64,000 nt of DNA from CAYMZZ01 sp047600605 (GTDB lineage Bacteria; Bacteroidota; Bacteroidia; Chitinophagales; Chitinophagaceae): NCBI GenBank assembly GCA_047600605.1, contig JASGKK010000001.1, positions 434,001-498,000 on the forward strand, given 5' to 3'. Positions 51,271-60,390 of the stretch are shown here, in pieces. The notes below the pieces were generated by a model. That model did no database searches and was not told the DNA's origin. It saw only the letters and a program-made list of their open reading frames with translations. A program made the position numbers and the translations under genes. Position 1 is the stretch's first letter; every line of letters starts with the position of its first letter.

Positions 51271-51825
51271 TTAACTGGAGCTTTCATCAGGTTGTATGAA
51301 TATGGAAAAGATAGTAGTGCCGTAATTTTTTTCCATCCGATACAACGGAAAGCTTTTGTAATCGTTGCGGGGAGTGTGCTCCAGCACAAACCAGCCACCG
51401 GGATTGAGCAGTTTTTTTTCTGCGATCAGCCGGGGCAGATCATCAATATTGGTGAGGGCATAAGGCGGCCCTGCAAAAATGAAATCATACCGGCTGCTGC
51501 ATTGCTGAATGTATTTGAATACATCCATTTTTATTGCCTGCAAATGATCGAGGCCCAGTTCGGCTGCAGTTTTTTTGATAAATGCATACATCACATTGTC
51601 TTTCTCTACAATAGTCTGATCTGTGGCTCCACGCGATGCCAGTTCGTAACTGATACTGCCGGTACCACCAAAAAGATCCAGGGTTTTTAGGGAGGGGATA
51701 TCCAGTTTATGCTGTATAACATTAAACAATCCTTCCTTGGCTATATCGGTGGTAGGCCGGGTATAAGGCATTTTGGAAGGTGGGTTGAATTTTCTGCCAC
51801 CTAAATCGCCGCCAACTATTCGCAT
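51271..51825 (-). CDS. rsmD: 16S rRNA (guanine966-N2)-methyltransferase
   Basis: The 184-residue protein starts MRIVGGDLGGRKFNPP, has the SAM-binding loop LDLFGGTGSISYELASRGA (about 50-68), EKDNVMYAFIKK and the catalytic motif region DFIFAGPPYAL. The usual DPPY/NPPY reads GPPY here; the Asp-to-Gly change would need two base changes, so it is not a simple sequencing error. If this is not a lineage trait it could weaken catalysis. It overlaps the DUF3822 gene by 10 bases and precedes the formyl-THF ligase gene by 20. Confidence 0.9.
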   Translation of the reverse strand: MRIVGGDLGGRKFNPPSKMPYTRPTTDIAKEGLFNVIQHKLDIPSLKTLDLFGGTGSISYELASRGATDQTIVEKDNVMYAFIKKTAAELGLDHLQAIKMDVFKYIQQCSSRYDFIFAGPPYALTNIDDLPRLIAEKKLLNPGGWFVLEHTPRNDYKSFPLYRMEKNYGTTIFSIFIQPDESSS

Positions 51826-52634
51826 TGGGCCAGGTCATTTAATGTGGTAAAAAAATGGGTAGGCACGGGCTCTTCCACAGCAGGGATACGCCAGCTTGCT
51901 TCCCGGAAACGGAGTTCGAGAAAGTACTGATACAATTCCCGGTACAGTGCAGACTCTGCATTGATAAGACCGGTCAGCGAAAGCCTTACCTGCTCCTGTG
52001 GTAATGAAAACTGCTGGCAGATCTTCAGCAGATAATACAATACGTCTGCTGGTGTCTCATATTGATAGGTCTGCGCCAGCAGCAGTTTATTGCCCCGGGT
52101 AGCGATGACCGAAAATTCGTTGCTGCGTATATCAACGGCAAGCGCTCCTTCGAATGCAGTAGATTCAATGCATTGAAGAGCCAGGCTGTAACTGTGTCGT
52201 ATGGTGGCACCGGGATAATGAATCTTTGCCCAATCCCAGCCGGCCTGTGGTACTGCATAGACCAGGTACAGTTGCCAGCTGGCTATATATTCTGTCTCGA
52301 TATGACTCGATCCGGTATGTCCATACAACGCATGCAGATAAGCGGCTGCATCACTTTCCTTATACAGAGCTGCGGGTATAAGCGTACACCAGGGGGCATC
52401 AAAACGAAGCCGGGTAGCCGCGTAGCGCCGGTTCAACACGGGCGAAGACTGTATGACGGTCTGCAGACCTGCTTCTTCCGTATCACCCTGTCCCCACCAG
52501 CCCAGTTGCTGCAGGTTTTGACCATCCTGACCGGTCACTGCCCAGCCCAGGTGATGATTACCAATGCACACAGAAAGGGTCTCTGTACCATTGTGTTCAG
52601 CATTATCCCGATATATAGAAAAAACCTCTTTCAC
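51816..52634 (-). CDS. DUF3822-family protein
   Basis: This 272-residue protein has an RNase H/actin-like pattern (LSVCIGNHHLGWAVTG at the start; GALAVDIRSNEFSVIATRG in the middle), consistent with DUF3822, a family often encoded next to rsmD in Bacteroidota. The 10-base overlap with rsmD shows coupling. It could assist or regulate RsmD, but no experiment is known to me. It is the first gene of the run ending at rnr. Confidence 0.85.
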   Translation of the reverse strand: MKEVFSIYRDNAEHNGTETLSVCIGNHHLGWAVTGQDGQNLQQLGWWGQGDTEEAGLQTVIQSSPVLNRRYAATRLRFDAPWCTLIPAALYKESDAAAYLHALYGHTGSSHIETEYIASWQLYLVYAVPQAGWDWAKIHYPGATIRHSYSLALQCIESTAFEGALAVDIRSNEFSVIATRGNKLLLAQTYQYETPADVLYYLLKICQQFSLPQEQVRLSLTGLINAESALYRELYQYFLELRFREASWRIPAVEEPVPTHFFTTLNDLAQCE

Positions 52635-52765
52635 GTAAATTCTTTAATTGTTGCAAAGTAATGAAGATATTCCGTAGTGGAATGGCAAATATGACACCAA
52701 ACCCTGCCTGGAGAGGCAGGAATGTGGCTCCGATAGCTATAAATAAATGGAAATAATTGCTGTGG

Positions 52766-53134
52766 TCATGCATCAAAATCGGCGTCATACCGCACCGCCG
52801 AAACTCCTGTAAAATTATCAATCGGTGGATTCAGCTTTTGCACCTCCACCGATACTTTTTGCACCTGTGGGTAAGCCTGCCGCACTTCATGACAAATGGA
52901 TTGGGCTACTGTCTCCAGCAGGTCGACCGGCTTTTCCATGACAGCATTCATAATTGAATAAAGCCGGGCGTAATCAATCGTTTCGCTGATATCAGTGATC
53001 AACTGGCTGGCAGGTGTATAGAACACATTCATATTTACCACAAAATCGTTTCCCTTCTGCCTTTCTTCAGGATATAATCCATGATAGGCGCGGAAACGTA
53101 CATTGTGTAATGAAATGGTAAACTGGCTGGCCAC
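52766..53134 (-). CDS. folB: Dihydroneopterin aldolase
   Basis: A GTG start at 53134 gives 122 residues, the usual length (reads as MASQFTISLHNVRFRAYHGLYPEE). The open frame runs on to 53221, but that part overlaps trxB and is not conserved. FRAYHGLYPEERQKGNDFVVN is the family N-terminus and includes the active-site Tyr and Glu; ETIDYARLY, LLETVAQSICHE and VSVEVQKLNPPI follow. It makes 6-hydroxymethyl-dihydropterin for folate synthesis. Confidence 0.92.
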   Translation of the reverse strand: MASQFTISLHNVRFRAYHGLYPEERQKGNDFVVNMNVFYTPASQLITDISETIDYARLYSIMNAVMEKPVDLLETVAQSICHEVRQAYPQVQKVSVEVQKLNPPIDNFTGVSAVRYDADFDA

Positions 53135-53166
53135 GTCTTTTATTCGGATGAATAGGAAATATGATA

Positions 53167-54114
53167 TTAATGTAATCCCTGTGCACTCAGGTAACGTTCT
53201 GCATCCAGTGCTGCCATGCAACCACTGCCCGCAGCGGTAACGGCCTGACGGTAGATTTTATCCTGCACATCGCCGGCTGCAAATACACCTTCTACATTGG
53301 TACGGGTAGAACTGGGTACAGTAATGATGTAACCGGCTTCATCCATTTCCAGATAATCTTTAAAAATGGCTGAATTGGGTTGGTGACCAATGGCTACAAA
53401 AAACCCATTCACAGGAATCTCCTGTGTTTCGTTCGTTTTATTATTACGAATGCGGATAGCACTTACATTTTTCTCACCGATCACCTCTTCTGTTTCCGTA
53501 TTCCAGTATACTTTGATATTAGGTGTATTCAGCACACGGTCCTGCATGATCTTACTGGCCCGCATTTCTCCTTTGCGTATCAGCATGTGTACGGTGGTGC
53601 AGAGTTTAGACAGGTACAGTGCTTCTTCAGCAGCCGTATCGCCCGCTCCTACAATTGCCACTTCTTTGCCACGGAAAAAGAACCCATCACATACCGCACA
53701 GGCACTCACACCAAAACCATTGAGGCGTTGCTCGCTTTCGAGTCCCAGCCATTTGGCTGAAGCACCGGTGGCAATAACTATAGCATCGGCTTCCATCCAT
53801 TTTTCATCATCGATCTGTACTCTATAGGGCTGCCTGCTGAAATCAACCTGTGTGGCCAGACCAAAGCGGATATCTGCACCCATACGTTTGGCCTGCTTTT
53901 CAAAATCAACCATCATCTCCGGCCCCTGCACACCATCGGCATAGCCGGGATAGTTTTCCACTTCGGTTGTAATGGTAAGCTGGCCGCCGGGCTGAATACC
54001 CTGATATAAAACAGGTTTCAGATTGGCACGAGAGGCATAAATGGCGGCTGTATATCCTGCAGGCCCACTGCCTATGATCAATAAGGATACTTTTTCAACG
54101 GTTTCGACTGACAT
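53167..54114 (-). CDS. trxB: Thioredoxin reductase
   Basis: This 315-residue protein has FAD-binding GSGPAG (15-20), redox Cys139-Cys142 (CAVC) followed by DGFFFRGK, and NADPH-binding GAGDTAAEEAL (156-166). GVFAAGDVQDKIYRQAVTAAGSGC near the end is the second FAD segment. It reduces thioredoxin with NADPH in the cytosol. It is followed by folB on the same strand, 32 bases on. Confidence 0.96.
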   Translation of the reverse strand: MSVETVEKVSLLIIGSGPAGYTAAIYASRANLKPVLYQGIQPGGQLTITTEVENYPGYADGVQGPEMMVDFEKQAKRMGADIRFGLATQVDFSRQPYRVQIDDEKWMEADAIVIATGASAKWLGLESEQRLNGFGVSACAVCDGFFFRGKEVAIVGAGDTAAEEALYLSKLCTTVHMLIRKGEMRASKIMQDRVLNTPNIKVYWNTETEEVIGEKNVSAIRIRNNKTNETQEIPVNGFFVAIGHQPNSAIFKDYLEMDEAGYIITVPSSTRTNVEGVFAAGDVQDKIYRQAVTAAGSGCMAALDAERYLSAQGLH

Positions 54115-54212
54115 ATTCTAACTATTCCCTAATAAAACAATAACTGCAAAAGAAAGTTTATTTGCCCAAAATGCCAAAACACCTTGTTGACACCTGTTGA
54201 CAACCTGTGAAA

Positions 54213-54243
54213 CAAAAAGCCCGCATGATGATACATGCGGGCT
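54213..54243 (-). terminator. Terminator of the RND efflux operon
   Basis: AGCCCGCATG and CATGCGGGCT form a perfect 10-bp stem with a five-base loop; on the minus strand a T-run (TTTTTG) follows, 22 bases after the RND stop. Confidence 0.9.
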
Positions 54244-54264
54244 ATGATATAAACAGGTTGATTA

Positions 54265-57200
54265 TTAACCCAGGCGCTGGTCTACGATAGCCTTGTCTAT
54301 TTCGGCTTCCTTGCGCTGCTCTTCCTGCAGGCGTTTCAGTTTTTTGCCATAAGAAAGACGGGTGATCAGCACAAATAATACGGGCACCACAAAGATGGCC
54401 AGTGTGGTGGCCGCGAGCATACCGCCAAATACAGTCCATCCGATCGTTTTTCGGCTTTCTGCGGCAGCACCGCTGGCAAAGGCCAATGGCAATACACCCA
54501 GGATAAAGGCCAGTGAGGTCATTACAATGGGCCGTAAACGCAGACGTACCGCCTGCAGGGTGGCATGGGCAATATCAATGCCCCGGTCAACCCGCTCCTT
54601 GGCAAACTCCACAATGAGGATGGCATTCTTGGCAGCCAGACCAATCAGCGTGATCAGGCCAATCTGTGCATAGATATTATTGCTGAGACTGGGAATGAAT
54701 GTAAGCGTAAGAATAGAACCAAAAGCACCGATAGGTACTGCAAATAATACAGAAAACGGTACCGACCAGCTTTCGTACAGGGCTGCGAGGAACAGGAATA
54801 CAAATACCAGCGATATGGCAAAGATGGTAGTCTGCTGGTTGCCTGCTGCAATCTCCTCGCGACTCATACCGGAAAATTCATACCCATAACCGGCCGGCAG
54901 TGTTTTGGCCACTTCTTTCAGCGCTTCAATAGCCTGACCGCTACTGTATCCGTCTTTGGGCGAACCATTGATCTCGATAGTACGGTAGATATTGTAGTGT
55001 GAGATCACCGAAGGCGTTTCAATCACTTTTGTATTGATAAGCGCACTCAGCGGAATCATATTGCCCTGGCTGTTGCGCACATAAAATTTTTCGATATCCT
55101 GCAATGATCCGCGGAAACTGCTATCAGCCTGTGTCATTACACGGAAGTTGCGACCATAAAGGTTGAAGTCATTTACATAACTGCTACCCAGGAAATTGCT
55201 GAGTGTACTGTACACATCAGCCACAGATACACCGAGTTTTTTGGCCTGCTCTTTATTTACATCCACCTGGTAACCGGGTGTGCGTGCATTAAAGAAGCTA
55301 TAGGCCATACCGATTTCGGGGCGTTGATTAAGTTTCATCAGAAAATCACGTGCTACTGCTTCAAACTGCTGGATATTGTCGGTACTGGCGGTTTGCTGCA
55401 ATTCAAATGTGAAACCTGATGTAGCGCCCAGGCCGGGGATGGCAGGCGGTGCGATAGGCATGACACGTGCCTCCTTGATATCGGCTGTAATGGCCCTGAT
55501 CTTACCAATCACCGCCTGTACATGATGCTCTTTCCCTTTGCGGTCATCCCAGCGTTTGAGGTTTACAAACATGGTACCCACGTTTGATTTGTTGGAGAAG
55601 CTGATAATGTTCAAACCTGCGAGACCACCTACCACATCTACTTCGGGCAGCGATTGCACACGTCCCATGATCGTCTTCAGCATATCAATACTGCGGTTGG
55701 TAGAACTGGCTTCTGCCATTTCGTACGTTACAAACAAACGGCCTTCGTCTTCTGTAGGGATAAAGCCACTGGGCTTGTTTTTGAACAGGAAAGTCAATCC
55801 CACAAACAATGCGGCCATCATCACCAGTACATAGGGTGTGCGGCGTATCCAGGCTGCCACACCTTTGGTATAACCATTGGTGAGACGATTGAAGCCACGG
55901 TTGAACCAGGCAAAGAAACGCTCCAGCAGATTGAGTTTGGCGCCTTCTTCCTTGGATGGTTTCAGCATGATCGTACACAGCGCCGGTGTAAGTGATAGCG
56001 CTACAAAGGCAGAGATGATCACCGATACAGCAATGGTGATGGCAAACTGCTGATACAAACGTCCCACAATACCGGGTATAAACCCAACCGGTACAAATAC
56101 GGCCGCGAGGATCAGGGCAATGGCTATTACAGGGCCCGAGATATCCTTCATGGCTTTGCGGGTTGCCTCCCTCGGCGACATCTTCTCATGATCAATATTA
56201 TGCTGTACCGCTTCCACCACCACAATGGCATCATCCACCACTATACCAATTGCCAGTACAAAGGCAAAGAGTGTGAGTGTATTGATGGTAAAACCGAGTG
56301 AGCTGAAGAGGATAAATGTTCCAATGAGTGATACGGGAATGGCCAGTACGGGAATGAGCGTGGCCCTCCAGTTCTGCAGGAAAAGAAATACCACGAGCAC
56401 CACCAGTATCAATGCTTCTATCAGGGTATGCACTACTTCATTGATAGATACCTGTACCACAGTAGCTGTTTCCAGCGGCACGAGGTAGTCTACGTCTTTG
56501 GGAAAGGTTTTTTTCATTTCTACCAGTGCCTTGTTGATACCTTCATAGGTGTCGAGGGCATTGGCGCCGGGTGCCTGATAGATCAGTACAAAGGCAGCTG
56601 GTTTACCATTTACAAAGGCGTTGGCCGTATAATCAAACTTACCCAGTTCCACACGGGCCACATCTTTGAGGTAAACGATATTTCCATCCGAAGGGCGTGT
56701 ACGTACAATGATATTTTCAAACTGCTCTTTGGTGCTGATGCGGCTATTGGTCAGGATGCTGTATTCAAAAGTCTGGGCATTGGGCTGTGGGTTACCGCCT
56801 ACTGTACCTGCAGCGATCTGCAGGTTTTGTTCCTGCAGGGCGGCATTTACTTCGGCAGGTGTCATACCCAGTGCGGCCAGTTTTTCGGGATTAAGCCAGA
56901 TACGCATACTGAAATCATCTGCACGCGAAAAGATGTCTCCCACGCCTTTTACCCGCAGCAGGGCATCCTTTACGTAGAGGTTTACGTAGTTGCCGATAAA
57001 GGTGATGTCGTGCGTGCCATTGGGCGAATAAAAAGCCAGGGCCATCATGATACTCGGGTTCCGCTTACGTACGGTCAGCCCCAGGCGTTTAACGGCATCG
57101 GGCAGGGATGGCTCAGCCACACTCACCCGGTTCTGCACATCCAAAGTGGCAATATTGATATCGGTACCTACTTCAAAGTTGACCGTGATGCTGCTCTGAC

Positions 57201-57459
57201 CACTGCTGGTACTGTTTGAGCTCATATAGGTCATGCCCGGCGTACCGTTTACCTGTGTCTCGATGGCTGTGGTAGTGGTTTGCTCTACCGTCTGGGCATC
57301 GGCGCCGGTAAAGTTACCGGCGATTGATACCGTGGGCGGTGAGATATCCGGATACTGCGCTACGGGCAGGTTGATGAGTGATATAATACCAACCAGTACC
57401 AGCACAATGGAAATGACAATGGCGGTTACCGGTCTTTTTATAAAAGTTTCTGCTATCAT
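54265..57459 (-). CDS. RND efflux transporter permease (HAE1/AcrB type)
   Basis: The 1064-residue protein has twelve membrane helices and two large periplasmic loops. Helix 1 begins FIKRPVTAIVISIVLVLVGIISLINLPVAQYP. The proton-relay region in helix 4 reads AIGIVVDDAIVVVEA with the paired Asp. SPREATRKAMKDISGPVIAIALILAAVFVP is characteristic of HAE1. The second half repeats the fold (LTFIPSLSNNIYAQIGLITLIGLAAKNAILIVEF). It is the third gene of a minus-strand operon with outer-membrane and adaptor genes just upstream, so it is a complete tripartite drug/solvent-type pump. Confidence 0.95.
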   Translation of the reverse strand: MIAETFIKRPVTAIVISIVLVLVGIISLINLPVAQYPDISPPTVSIAGNFTGADAQTVEQTTTTAIETQVNGTPGMTYMSSNSTSSGQSSITVNFEVGTDINIATLDVQNRVSVAEPSLPDAVKRLGLTVRKRNPSIMMALAFYSPNGTHDITFIGNYVNLYVKDALLRVKGVGDIFSRADDFSMRIWLNPEKLAALGMTPAEVNAALQEQNLQIAAGTVGGNPQPNAQTFEYSILTNSRISTKEQFENIIVRTRPSDGNIVYLKDVARVELGKFDYTANAFVNGKPAAFVLIYQAPGANALDTYEGINKALVEMKKTFPKDVDYLVPLETATVVQVSINEVVHTLIEALILVVLVVFLFLQNWRATLIPVLAIPVSLIGTFILFSSLGFTINTLTLFAFVLAIGIVVDDAIVVVEAVQHNIDHEKMSPREATRKAMKDISGPVIAIALILAAVFVPVGFIPGIVGRLYQQFAITIAVSVIISAFVALSLTPALCTIMLKPSKEEGAKLNLLERFFAWFNRGFNRLTNGYTKGVAAWIRRTPYVLVMMAALFVGLTFLFKNKPSGFIPTEDEGRLFVTYEMAEASSTNRSIDMLKTIMGRVQSLPEVDVVGGLAGLNIISFSNKSNVGTMFVNLKRWDDRKGKEHHVQAVIGKIRAITADIKEARVMPIAPPAIPGLGATSGFTFELQQTASTDNIQQFEAVARDFLMKLNQRPEIGMAYSFFNARTPGYQVDVNKEQAKKLGVSVADVYSTLSNFLGSSYVNDFNLYGRNFRVMTQADSSFRGSLQDIEKFYVRNSQGNMIPLSALINTKVIETPSVISHYNIYRTIEINGSPKDGYSSGQAIEALKEVAKTLPAGYGYEFSGMSREEIAAGNQQTTIFAISLVFVFLFLAALYESWSVPFSVLFAVPIGAFGSILTLTFIPSLSNNIYAQIGLITLIGLAAKNAILIVEFAKERVDRGIDIAHATLQAVRLRLRPIVMTSLAFILGVLPLAFASGAAAESRKTIGWTVFGGMLAATTLAIFVVPVLFVLITRLSYGKKLKRLQEEQRKEAEIDKAIVDQRLG

Positions 57460-57543
57460 TTTCTACTACGCGATTAATCTGATGAGTATTCTGATAAAGT
57501 ACTATCGTTTTGGCAACGACAGCTATACAAATAGCATGGATGT

Positions 57544-58686
57544 TTATTTCTTTGCGGCACCGGCAGCACCCGGAGCTCCGGTACTGATCGTTGCACCTTC
57601 ACGCAGATTCTGTATACCTTCCACTACTATTTTCTCGCCGCTCTGCACACCATCCCGTACTATGATATTTGTTCCGATTTGTTTACCCAGCACAACCTTA
57701 CGCTGAGATACTTTGCTGCTGTCGCCGACAACATATACAAAGAACTCGCCCAGTTGCTCTGTTACCGCTTTATAAGGAATGGTCACAGACTCCTGGCCGC
57801 CGTTGTTAAGTATACGTACGGTTGTGCTCATACCTGCTTTCAGCAGCTTTTTTCCGTTGGCAAAACTCAGTCTTGCACGGATGGTACCGGTTTGCGGATC
57901 TACTGCACGATCGAGCAATAGCAGTTTGCCATTGGCCGGATAAACCTCTTTTCCAAATGCAATGCTGAAAGTAGAGTCAGCGCCCTTGCTGCCATTTGTC
58001 AGCAATTGATTAAAGCGGTAAAGTTCTTTCTGATCTACGGTAAAATCAACGGCAATCGGATCATCGGTCGATACTGTATTCAGCACTGTTTGCCCGGCCA
58101 CCACGCTCGTACCCATACGTACCTGTGAGATACCGATGGTACCGGTAAACGGAGCATTGATCGTAGCAAAGCCCAGGTTGGCTTTTACTGCATTCACATT
58201 CGCCTTTGCTGCATCTACCTGCTTGCGGGCAGCTTCCAGTGCAGCATCAGCATAGTCTACCTGCTGTTTGGCAATGGCATCCTGCTTATCCAGCTCATGA
58301 TAGCGGTCGGCATCTTTCTGTGCTTTGAGCAGGTTGGTTTCCTGCACCTGCAGATTGGCCAGTGCCTGCTGATAATTGGCACCGTACAGTTGCTGGTCGA
58401 TGCTGTAAAGCCGTTGTCCTTTTGTTACAGTCGCTCCATCCTGAAAATGAATAGCGGTAACATAACCGGTGACCTGTGCACGTATTTCGGTTTGATTAAG
58501 CGCAACCACCGTACCGGGATATTCATCATAATAAGGCGCTGCTGATGATACCACTTCGGCCACCGTTACGGGTACCGCAGGCGGAGGCCCCTGCTGGGCG
58601 GGTTGCTGTTTACCGCCACAGGCACTCAACAGTCCTATCGAAGAAATTGCAGTGATGAAGTAAAAATTCCTGTTTAGCATATACAT
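57544..58686 (-). CDS. RND periplasmic adaptor (membrane-fusion) lipoprotein
   Basis: This 380-residue protein has a lipobox (LLSAC, Cys near 23). The hairpin and lipoyl parts are clear: EIRAQVTGYVTAIHFQDGATVTKGQRLYSID, a coiled-coil hairpin of about 85-160 with TNLLKAQKDADRYHELDKQDA, then NAPFTGTIGISQVRMGTSV and beta-barrel segments. It bridges the RND pump and TolC channel. The 84 bases to the pump gene hold no terminator. It ends in a Gly/Ala-rich tail (GAPGAAGAAKK). Confidence 0.94.
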   Translation of the reverse strand: MYMLNRNFYFITAISSIGLLSACGGKQQPAQQGPPPAVPVTVAEVVSSAAPYYDEYPGTVVALNQTEIRAQVTGYVTAIHFQDGATVTKGQRLYSIDQQLYGANYQQALANLQVQETNLLKAQKDADRYHELDKQDAIAKQQVDYADAALEAARKQVDAAKANVNAVKANLGFATINAPFTGTIGISQVRMGTSVVAGQTVLNTVSTDDPIAVDFTVDQKELYRFNQLLTNGSKGADSTFSIAFGKEVYPANGKLLLLDRAVDPQTGTIRARLSFANGKKLLKAGMSTTVRILNNGGQESVTIPYKAVTEQLGEFFVYVVGDSSKVSQRKVVLGKQIGTNIIVRDGVQSGEKIVVEGIQNLREGATISTGAPGAAGAAKK

Positions 58687-58717
58687 ATTGCTTTGTAAAT
58701 AGAGAATTCAGTTCGTG

Positions 58718-60067
58718 TTAAAAAGTTAAGTTACCCAGGCTCACCTGCACATCGATCTTGCTGCTTAATACCTGGTATAGTGCGTTGTAATAATTGATCT
58801 GTGCGGTGCGCAGATCTGTTTCTGCCGTGATCACTTCGAGATAAGTCTTCACTCCCGAGCGGTATTGCAGATTGATCACATCATACACCTCTTTGGCCAG
58901 CAGCATATTTTCGCGCAACGCCTCGTAGGTTGCTTTGCTGGCGCGGTAAGAAGCGAGTGCCGCTGAATATTCAGCCGAAATCGAATTGTTGAGTTTGGTC
59001 AGCTCCAGTTCGGTGCGCTGTACCTGCCACTCTGCCTGCTGAATATTATACTTGCGTTTTCCTCCCTGAAAAATGGGGAACGACAACGTAATTCCCGCAA
59101 AAGAATTGGGAAAATTCTGATTATAGAGTTTGCCAAAATCGTTGTTGAGGAAGTTGAGATTATAGCCTGCATTGGCAGAGAGCGTGGGGATATAACTCCA
59201 TTTATTATACTGGAGATTTGCTTTCTGCAGACGCAGTTGAGTCTGCAGGGTCTGGTACTCTATACGACGGCTGTAATCGACCGGAGCCAGCGTATCGAGA
59301 TATACTTCGTTTTCCAGTGCGAGGCTATCGTATGCGATGGGCAGTTCGGCAGCCGAAGGATAGTTCATCAGCGCCTTTAAATAAATGAGCTTGGCATTGA
59401 GTCCTTCTGCGTTGGCCAGGCGGGTGGCTTTAGCATTGTTGAGAGCAATGGTGGCCCGTTTGAAATCAGTCTTATCTGCTACACCGGCATCGTAGGCAGC
59501 ACGAGCATCCTTAAGACTGCGCTCGAGTCGTACAATATTTTCTTCCGCCACACGGATCTGCTGCTGCGTGGCCAGTACATCATAGAATGCCTTCGATACA
59601 TTGGAGGCCACATTGATACGTGCAGACTCTGTGAGCTGTTTTGCCTGTATACGTACATCACCTTTGGTGCGGCTGGCCAGCAATACATCGCGGTTAAACA
59701 GGGCCTGTGTGGCCGAAAACTGGATGGCAGAAGTGTTGTTGACACCCAGGCGTACGGGGTTACCTCCTATCACACTGGTCTGCACCTGAAAGTTGTGCTG
59801 ATAGAGATAATTCAGATTAAGCTGGGGGTACCAGTCGGCCAGTTTTGACTTTATCTGTAATTCAGTGGTTTTTTCATCAATACCTGCCTGTTGTACGGCG
59901 GGCTGATGTTTGAGTGCATACTGAATCACAGCAGGCAGGTTAGCCTGTGTCAGGAGACTGTCAGCAGCAGTCTGCGCTTGTGAAGTATGGCAAATAAAAA
60001 TAGTAAAGACAGAGAGCACATACACAGGAATACGTTTCCCTGTAGCTGGCATAATTACTTTCAACAT
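58718..60067 (-). CDS. TolC-family outer-membrane efflux channel
   Basis: The ATG at 60067 gives 449 residues with a signal peptide ending CHTSQAQ; Met6 of this frame (60052) is an alternative. The frame is open upstream to 60157 but lacks a signal there. The OEP fold shows as two long helical repeats with the usual motifs: PAVQQAGIDEKTTELQIKSK, YDAGVADKTDFKRATIALN and QYRSGVKTYLEVITAETDLRTAQINYYNAL, and it ends DVQVSLGNLTF. It is the first gene of the pump operon (32 bases before the adaptor). No regulator gene is next to it. Confidence 0.93.
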   Translation of the reverse strand: MLKVIMPATGKRIPVYVLSVFTIFICHTSQAQTAADSLLTQANLPAVIQYALKHQPAVQQAGIDEKTTELQIKSKLADWYPQLNLNYLYQHNFQVQTSVIGGNPVRLGVNNTSAIQFSATQALFNRDVLLASRTKGDVRIQAKQLTESARINVASNVSKAFYDVLATQQQIRVAEENIVRLERSLKDARAAYDAGVADKTDFKRATIALNNAKATRLANAEGLNAKLIYLKALMNYPSAAELPIAYDSLALENEVYLDTLAPVDYSRRIEYQTLQTQLRLQKANLQYNKWSYIPTLSANAGYNLNFLNNDFGKLYNQNFPNSFAGITLSFPIFQGGKRKYNIQQAEWQVQRTELELTKLNNSISAEYSAALASYRASKATYEALRENMLLAKEVYDVINLQYRSGVKTYLEVITAETDLRTAQINYYNALYQVLSSKIDVQVSLGNLTF

Positions 60068-60224
60068 AAACAAAATTGACTTACTGTACGATGGCAAGTT
60101 TCGTTGGTTCCGTTTCGGAGAAAGATCATACAACAAGAAAAACGGGAGATTGTTCAATCTCCGTTGGAACTTTTATCGACCAAAGTTAAACGATTCGTCA
60201 AATGCGGAACCGAAGATTTTTTGC

Positions 60225-60293
60225 AGAAGGTAAAAGACAAAAGGTAGAAGGTAAAAGATGGAAACTCCCCTTTACCATTTCCCACCCTTTACC
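60225..60293. repeat. GGTAAAAG-family inverted repeat pair
   Basis: The left arm (60225-60262) carries GGTAAAAGACAAAAGGTAG and GGTAAAAGATGG; the right arm (60267-60293) reads CCCCTTTACCATTTCCCACC with CTTTACC. They can pair imperfectly with an almost absent loop. This lies in the gap between TolC and the sigma-factor gene, before the sigma-factor terminator. Confidence 0.6.
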
Positions 60294-60298
60294 TAAAT

Positions 60299-60333
60299 AA
60301 AACAGCTCCAGTCAAAAAGACGGGAGCTGTTTC
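60299..60333 (-). terminator. Terminator of the primary sigma-factor gene
   Basis: AAACAGCTCC and GGAGCTGTTT pair around a 13-base loop. On the minus strand TTTTATTTA follows. It is about 58 bases past the sigma-factor stop. Confidence 0.85.
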
Positions 60334-60390
60334 TGTAATTAAACCCACCAATTTTCTTTCCCGCCCGGGGGCGAAAAAGAGGCTGCTATT

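Noticed and set aside
54145..54212. GTTGACA-type words at about 54.18 kb as a sigma-70 -35 box or repeat
   Set aside because: Bacteroidota promoters use TTTG/TAnnTTTG, and the words are only two loosely similar copies.
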